9,056 bases of DNA from Candidatus Faecivivens stercoripullorum (GTDB taxonomy: Bacteria; Bacillota; Clostridia; Oscillospirales; Ruminococcaceae): contig DVLW01000218.1 of assembly GCA_018715285.1 (NCBI GenBank), positions 1 to 9,056 of the forward strand, written 5' to 3'. Positions 5,319-9,056 of this stretch are shown here, piece by piece (the stretch's first letter is position 1; the number at the start of each line of letters is the position of its first letter). Position numbers and translations under genes: made by a program. A model generated the notes under the pieces. The model ran no database searches, was not told where the DNA came from, and saw only the letters and a program-made list of their open reading frames with translations.

Positions 5319-5351
5319 AACCTTTCCCGCATACCCTGAGGGGGAAAGGTT
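5319..5351. promoter_or_regulatory. Hairpin covering the ZIP gene ribosome binding site
   Basis: A perfect 10-bp stem pairs aacctttccc (5319-5328) with gggaaaggtt (5342-5351) around a 13-nt loop. The 3' arm is most of the GGGGGAAAGG ribosome binding site of the next gene, so folding would hide it on the plus-strand RNA. On the minus strand the same stem is followed by TTTTTT (5320-5315), so it could instead, or also, be a minus-strand terminator. Which role applies is not decided by sequence alone. Confidence 0.6.
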
Positions 5352-5360
5352 GTGACATTT

Positions 5361-6143
5361 ATGATAGAGGCTTTACTCTGGGCAGCCGGCGGAACCGGCT
5401 TTACATTTATGATGACCTCGCTGGGAGCAGCGACGGTATTGTTTGTCGGCGCAAAGGTGAAGATGGGATTGCAGCGTGGATTCCTCGGATTTGCGGCAGG
5501 GGTCATGATGGCTGCATCGGTATGGAGTCTGCTGTTGCCTGCGATTGAACGAGCGGAAGGCGGTCCGGTACCGCCAGCACTGATTGCAGGAACCGGGCTT
5601 GCAGCGGGTGTTTTGTTCCTGATGGGACTGGACCGGCTGATTCCGCATCTGCACCCGGATACCGGTGCACCGGAAGGCCTGAGTGCCCGATGGAAACGGA
5701 CGACGCTTTTGTTTCTGGCGGTGACACTGCACAATATCCCTGAAGGAATGGCCGTCGGTCTTGCGTTTGCGATGGCAGCACAGGAAGGCGATTTTTCCGG
5801 TGCGGTTGCACTGGCGATGGGTATTGGCATCCAGAATTTCCCGGAAGGTGCAGCGGTTTCACTGCCGATGCGACAGGAGGGAATGAGCCGGAGGAGAGCA
5901 TTTGCACGCGGCGTTGTATCAGGAATTGTCGAGCCGATTTTCGGGATACTGGTAGTACTGTGTTATGGTGCGATTCAGCCGCTGATGCCGTTTTTGCTGG
6001 CATTTGCAGCGGGTGCGATGCTGTACGTCGTGGTTGAAGAACTGATTCCGCAGGCGCATCTGGATGTACACGCCGACTGTGGAACACTGGCAGTAATGGG
6101 CGGATTTCTGATTATGATGCTGCTGGACGTGGCACTCGGATGA
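5361..6143 (+). CDS. ZIP-family divalent metal transporter (ZupT/GufA-like)
   Basis: This integral membrane protein belongs to the ZIP family, which moves Zn2+, Fe2+ or related cations into the cytoplasm. The 260 residues show about eight hydrophobic segments. The two signature metal-site helices are HNIPEGMAVGLAFA (124-137; His124, Asn125, Pro127, Glu128) and GIQNFPEGAAVSLP (156-169; Asn159, Pro161, Glu162). EELIPQAH (226-233) in a later helix carries further candidate ligands. The loop near HLHPD (96-100) is only modestly histidine-rich. Both signature motifs fit the bacterial ZupT/GufA branch. A GTG at 5352 is in frame, but it is only 2 nt from the end of GGGGGAAAGG; the ATG at 5361 has better spacing, so I chose it. 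Metal specificity cannot be read from the sequence. The leader hairpin at 5319-5351 suggests control of translation. Confidence 0.9.
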   Translation: MIEALLWAAGGTGFTFMMTSLGAATVLFVGAKVKMGLQRGFLGFAAGVMMAASVWSLLLPAIERAEGGPVPPALIAGTGLAAGVLFLMGLDRLIPHLHPDTGAPEGLSARWKRTTLLFLAVTLHNIPEGMAVGLAFAMAAQEGDFSGAVALAMGIGIQNFPEGAAVSLPMRQEGMSRRRAFARGVVSGIVEPIFGILVVLCYGAIQPLMPFLLAFAAGAMLYVVVEELIPQAHLDVHADCGTLAVMGGFLIMMLLDVALG

Positions 6144-6181
6144 AAAAACGGTTCTCTGTTTTGTGCAGAGAACCGTTTTTT
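6143..6181. terminator. Bidirectional terminator between ZIP and beta-glucosidase genes
   Basis: A perfect 16-bp stem, A6-CGGTTCTCTG (6143-6158) with CAGAGAACCG-T6 (6166-6181), has a 7-nt loop. The T-run on one strand and the A-run on the other let it work in both directions. It begins within the ZIP stop codon and lies about 64 nt beyond the glucosidase stop. The 6182-6244 remainder is the glucosidase 3' UTR. Confidence 0.93.
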
Positions 6182-6244
6182 AAATGCAATTTCAGCAGAG
6201 GCTCACCTCATACATATTTATAAGGAAGAAACCTCTTATTTATT

Positions 6245-8770
6245 TTATTCCGCGTCCATCTGGGAGCCGGAAACCATGACAAACCGCATCAGATTGACGA
6301 CAGCTTCGATCATATCCTCACGGGTGCATCTGCCATCTTTCAGCGCCTTCTGAATCTGTGCGATAACAGGAGGGCCACCCGGCATGACCACGTCATTACC
6401 AGCATGTACCGCATCGCCGCCATCGACGACAACGTCCATATCACCCCAGTCGGTAACGACAACGCCTTCAAATCCCCATTCACCACGGAGCAGACGGGTG
6501 CACAGGTCGTAGCTGCCGCCAGCGAAAGTACCGTTAATCCGGTTAAAGGACGACATGAAGGTACGAACCTTACTGTTACGGACAATCATTTCAAACGGGC
6601 GGAGGTAGACTTCACGTGCAGCGCGTTCCTCGACAATCGAGTTGACAGCGTCGACACCATGGATCGTCTTACCGCGGCGATAAGTTTCCTGTTCATTGAG
6701 TGCAAAGTGTTTGGGGCAGCAGGTGGCGCGGCTGTTTTCCTCGCATCCACGGACGATAGCAGTACCGCAGATACCGCTGACAACCGGGTCTTCCGAGAAG
6801 TACTCGAAGTTACGGCCGCCCAGCAGAGCACGCTGGATATTAACCGCAGGTGCAAGCCAGGAATCGACCTGCATTTCATCCGATTCAGCGCCAGCCGCTT
6901 CACCGAAAGCATACGCAAGATCAGCGTTAAAGGTAGAAGCGACAGCGGTACCGGTCGGCCAGGATACCATGCCGATACCAGCAGGGCCATCCTTGTACCA
7001 AGCCGAATGGATACCCAGCCGTTCCATTGCCGGGTTGATATAACCAGGGAATCCCTTAGGATGGTCATTCGTGGTCAGGTCTTTGCCGTCCGGACCCTGA
7101 ATGGTTGCAGGAGTACCGCGGCCAGCGCCGAAGGGAAGACCGGGACCATAGCCAACGCACATAGCGGCGAGTTCATCGTCGGTCATCTGGTTGACGAAAT
7201 CATACAGCGAAACTCTGTGTTCTCTGACGTCTTTCAGATCAGCGTGTTCAATCGAATGCAGCTCCGGCATCTTGCGCAGTGTCTGGGTAAACAGGGTGAT
7301 ATTTTCCTCAGTCAGCTGTACAGCCTTAGCAGCCGCGATTTCATCCGCTTCACCGGGATAGCTGATATGTACCGCGTTTTCACCGTGGCAGAAGGAGAGT
7401 TTTTCACGGTTTTCAGGCAGAATCGGCAGAATATTGGTATACTGAGCAGCGGTCAGTTCTTTATCGACAACCAGTTTACCTGCGACATGGGTATTTCTGG
7501 AGGAGTTACCGACGCGGACGATATACTCACCAGCTTCGAGGATATACCGTGCAGTCGATTCATCATAAGAAGCGAGCAGCCAGGTCGGAATCTCAACTTT
7601 GACCGTTTCAGACTGACCGGGAGCCAGTGCCGAAGTCTTTGCATAGCCTTTCAGCTGCTGGTACGGCTGGTCGAGTTTTCCGGCAGGCGCGGACAGGTAG
7701 ACCTGAACGACTTCCTTGCCGGTGAAACTGCCGGTATTGGTAACGGTAGCGGTCACAACGAGGTTTTTGCCATCCATCACGGTATCCAGTCCACTGATAG
7801 CAAAGGTGGTATAGGACAACCCGAAACCAAACGGATACAGCGGTTCAACCGAATAGCTGTCAAAATAGCGGTAACCGGCATAGATACCCTCAGCATATAC
7901 GCTGACCGGGCTGAGTTTATATCCGGTGCTGCCGTTTGCAGCAGCGTCCAGACCGTAGGATTCATAGGTCAGGATATTTTCAGGATGTGCCTTGTCGAAG
8001 CTGAAATGAGCGGAAGCGGGATGATCGGCATATTTTTTAACGATGGTGGAAGTCAGCTTACCGGAAGGAGAAATTTTACCGGCGATGATATCTGCCAGAG
8101 CCGTTGCACCCTGTTCACCGGGAGAGGGGACATACAAAACCGACCGGATAGCCGGGTAATTTTCAATCCAGGAGAGGTCAACCGCGCCGACGGTATTGAC
8201 AACCAGCACGACATTATTAAAGGAAGAAGTGACCGATTCAACCAGCTGTTTTTCACAATCCAGCAGCTCATAGTCGCCCTCATAATGGCGGTCACATTCC
8301 TCACCGCCAGCACTTCTGCCGAGAATCAGCAGCGCGGTATCGGTTGCTTTCACAGCCTCGTCCATCACCTCAGCGGGAACCGGCAGTTCTTCTTCCGGGG
8401 CGGTGTAGGTGCCGAACCATTCATAGATAGCGCCGGACGCGACCAGATCGCCGAATTTGGCAAAGATTTCACGGCGCTTGCGGTCTTCTTCCTCGGGGTC
8501 AAACTGAGCGCGGTAGAAGGCTTCGAGCGACGGAATCAGGCTGAATCCGACCTGTTTGAGGGTATCAACCAGCATCGATGCGTTTTTAGCGGAAGATGCA
8601 CCGGAGCCGGAACCGCCGATATGGAGAGCGACCTGTCTTTTACCGAAGACAGCGAGGGTCATACCGGGTTTCAGCGGCAGGAGGCCGTCGTTTTTAAGGA
8701 GAATCATACTTTCTCCAGCGATTTCCCGTGCGAGAGCGACGCGGGAAGCGCCTGATTTAAATCGATTCAT
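6245..8770 (-). CDS. Beta-glucosidase, glycoside hydrolase family 3, permuted domain order
   Basis: This 841-residue GH3 enzyme probably releases glucose or a similar sugar from beta-linked oligosaccharides; it has no signal peptide and so acts on imported sugars. The domain order is permuted. Residues about 8-325 are the (alpha/beta)6 GH3 C-domain, starting ALAREIAGESMILLKNDGLLPL, with GEECDR (156-161, Glu157 the likely acid/base by analogy with GEGYDR) and closing PFGFGLSYTTF (313-323). Residues about 335-430 are a fibronectin III-like domain (VTNTGSFTGKEVVQVYLS). Residues about 515-825 are the TIM barrel with KDGPAG (593-598), NFEYFSEDP (654-662), KHFALN (687-692) and VVTDWGDM (771-778), where Asp774 is the nucleophile. 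The start is the ATG at 8770 behind AGGAAAGGAT. An in-frame ATG at 8809 lies only about 22 nt from the predicted transcript start and has no ribosome binding site. The substrate range is inferred only. Confidence 0.95.
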   Translation of the reverse strand: MNRFKSGASRVALAREIAGESMILLKNDGLLPLKPGMTLAVFGKRQVALHIGGSGSGASSAKNASMLVDTLKQVGFSLIPSLEAFYRAQFDPEEEDRKRREIFAKFGDLVASGAIYEWFGTYTAPEEELPVPAEVMDEAVKATDTALLILGRSAGGEECDRHYEGDYELLDCEKQLVESVTSSFNNVVLVVNTVGAVDLSWIENYPAIRSVLYVPSPGEQGATALADIIAGKISPSGKLTSTIVKKYADHPASAHFSFDKAHPENILTYESYGLDAAANGSTGYKLSPVSVYAEGIYAGYRYFDSYSVEPLYPFGFGLSYTTFAISGLDTVMDGKNLVVTATVTNTGSFTGKEVVQVYLSAPAGKLDQPYQQLKGYAKTSALAPGQSETVKVEIPTWLLASYDESTARYILEAGEYIVRVGNSSRNTHVAGKLVVDKELTAAQYTNILPILPENREKLSFCHGENAVHISYPGEADEIAAAKAVQLTEENITLFTQTLRKMPELHSIEHADLKDVREHRVSLYDFVNQMTDDELAAMCVGYGPGLPFGAGRGTPATIQGPDGKDLTTNDHPKGFPGYINPAMERLGIHSAWYKDGPAGIGMVSWPTGTAVASTFNADLAYAFGEAAGAESDEMQVDSWLAPAVNIQRALLGGRNFEYFSEDPVVSGICGTAIVRGCEENSRATCCPKHFALNEQETYRRGKTIHGVDAVNSIVEERAAREVYLRPFEMIVRNSKVRTFMSSFNRINGTFAGGSYDLCTRLLRGEWGFEGVVVTDWGDMDVVVDGGDAVHAGNDVVMPGGPPVIAQIQKALKDGRCTREDMIEAVVNLMRFVMVSGSQMDAE

Positions 8771-8806
8771 AATATGTACCGATCCTTTCCTGAAAGATAA
8801 CAGTTT

Positions 8807-8832
8807 CATAATTATAAAAAAGCATAATTATA
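8807..8832 (-). promoter_or_regulatory. Paired AT-rich direct repeats at the glucosidase transcript start
   Basis: On the minus strand TATAATTATG occurs twice, 16 bp apart (8832-8823 and 8816-8807). Each contains the palindrome ATAATTAT. They lie from about +1 to +25 of the predicted transcript, a place where a repressor could act. AT-rich chance similarity is also possible. Confidence 0.35.
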
Positions 8833-8837
8833 TTTAC

Positions 8838-8866
8838 ATTATACAATACTGATTCCTTTGTGTCAA
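8838..8866 (-). promoter_or_regulatory. Perfect consensus promoter of the beta-glucosidase gene
   Basis: On the minus strand TTGACA (8866-8861), a 17-nt spacer and TATAAT (8843-8838) match the sigma-70/A consensus at every position. The predicted start is near 8831, giving a 60-nt leader to the ATG at 8770. This and the regular codon use of the gene suggest high potential expression unless repressed. I see no clear catabolite-responsive element around it. Confidence 0.88.
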
Positions 8867-8911
8867 TCGCGCCAATATCATCGAATGAAGGAATATTGTC
8901 ACTTTCCAGAG

Positions 8912-8959
8912 AAAAACCACGCCATAGCCTTACCCAGTCGGCAGACCGGGTAAAGCTAT
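8912..8959 (-). terminator. Terminator of the minus-strand gene entering from the right
   Basis: The arms 8924-8939 and 8944-8959 form a 16-bp stem with a 4-nt loop. Two positions pair only as G.U on the minus-strand RNA (they would be C.A on the plus strand), so it is built for minus transcription. TTTTT (8916-8912) follows after a 7-nt gap, which is further than in ideal terminators. It lies 24 nt beyond the stop at 8983 and upstream of the glucosidase promoter. Confidence 0.65.
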
Positions 8960-8982
8960 CGGACAAAGGCATACAGCCTCAG

Positions 8983-9056
8983 TTAAAGGTCGTCGACGTC
9001 CTGAACAGGTTTTTCCTTAGGGTCAACCGGGCGGCCGGTATAACTGCCGTTCGGGT
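8983..9056 (-). CDS. C-terminal end of an unidentified protein (5' part beyond the window)
   Basis: Only the last 23 codons and the TAA (8985-8983) are inside the window. The tail reads PNGSYTGRPVDPKEKPVQD and then VDDL. It is hydrophilic and ends acidic, like a flexible C-terminus. The other two minus frames give a stop after 10 codons or a poor basic peptide. A terminator at 8912-8959 follows on the same strand, which supports a real gene. Too little is visible to name the family. Confidence 0.65.
   Translation of the reverse strand, partial: PNGSYTGRPVDPKEKPVQDVDDL

Noticed and set aside
6404..8755. A 783-codon open frame on the plus strand, antisense to the beta-glucosidase
   Set aside because: It lies wholly opposite a gene with clear GH3 motifs, has no ribosome binding site, and its translation shows no recognisable domain. 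It reflects the glucosidase's codon bias, which avoids codons whose complements are stops.
8768..8809. Upstream ATG at 8809 as the beta-glucosidase start
   Set aside because: It has no Shine-Dalgarno sequence and sits about 22 nt after the predicted transcript start, whereas the ATG at 8770 follows AGGAAAGGAT and leads into the conserved domain.

Overview
The window looks like chromosomal DNA of an anaerobic, gut-type Bacillota bacterium, probably a Clostridia member close to the Oscillospiraceae/Ruminococcaceae. This rests on moderate GC content, strong AGGA-type ribosome binding sites, consensus sigma-70/A promoters, a domain-permuted GH3 beta-glucosidase of the kind known from Ruminococcus albus and Butyrivibrio, and the style of its structured intergenic repeats. 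The taxon is an inference; no rRNA or other marker is present.

Layout. (1) 1-462, minus: 5' part of a gene for a secreted lipoprotein, running off the left edge, with its own promoter. (2) 541-730: a structured repeat block between the divergent promoters of the lipoprotein and tsaE. (3) 827-3188, plus: tsaE, tsaB, rpiB and upp. tsaE and tsaB overlap by 4 nt and start from a TTGCAA-N17-TATAAT promoter. They supply two partners for tRNA t6A synthesis. rpiB and upp link ribose 5-phosphate (hence PRPP) with uracil salvage. (4) 3189-3437: a ladder of short hairpins, a possible gene remnant and a rho-independent terminator. (5) 3498-4313, plus: a metal-dependent amidohydrolase. (6) 4314-5360: about 1 kb without a credible gene, packed with structured repeats. 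Tandem repeat units, inverted relative to the left block, are followed by roughly ten back-to-back perfect or near-perfect hairpins ending in a terminator-like one, then a second copy of the hairpin ladder. (7) 5361-6143, plus: a ZIP-family divalent metal transporter whose ribosome binding site lies inside a 10-bp stem. (8) 6143-6181: a bidirectional terminator shared by the convergent ZIP and glucosidase genes. (9) 6245-8770, minus: an 841-residue cytoplasmic GH3 beta-glucosidase in permuted domain order, driven by a perfect TTGACA-N17-TATAAT promoter. (10) 8983-9056, minus: the last 23 codons of an unidentified gene, followed by its terminator.

The protein genes are mostly housekeeping or catabolic and of known families. 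The less ordinary material is intergenic: a dispersed repeat family whose central hairpin differs between copies by compensatory changes while keeping its GCA loop, units interrupted by extra hairpins, and the dense hairpin array at 4773-5046. These suggest a structured nucleic-acid element, either a mobile palindromic repeat or a noncoding RNA/3' UTR structure, that I cannot match to a named family.
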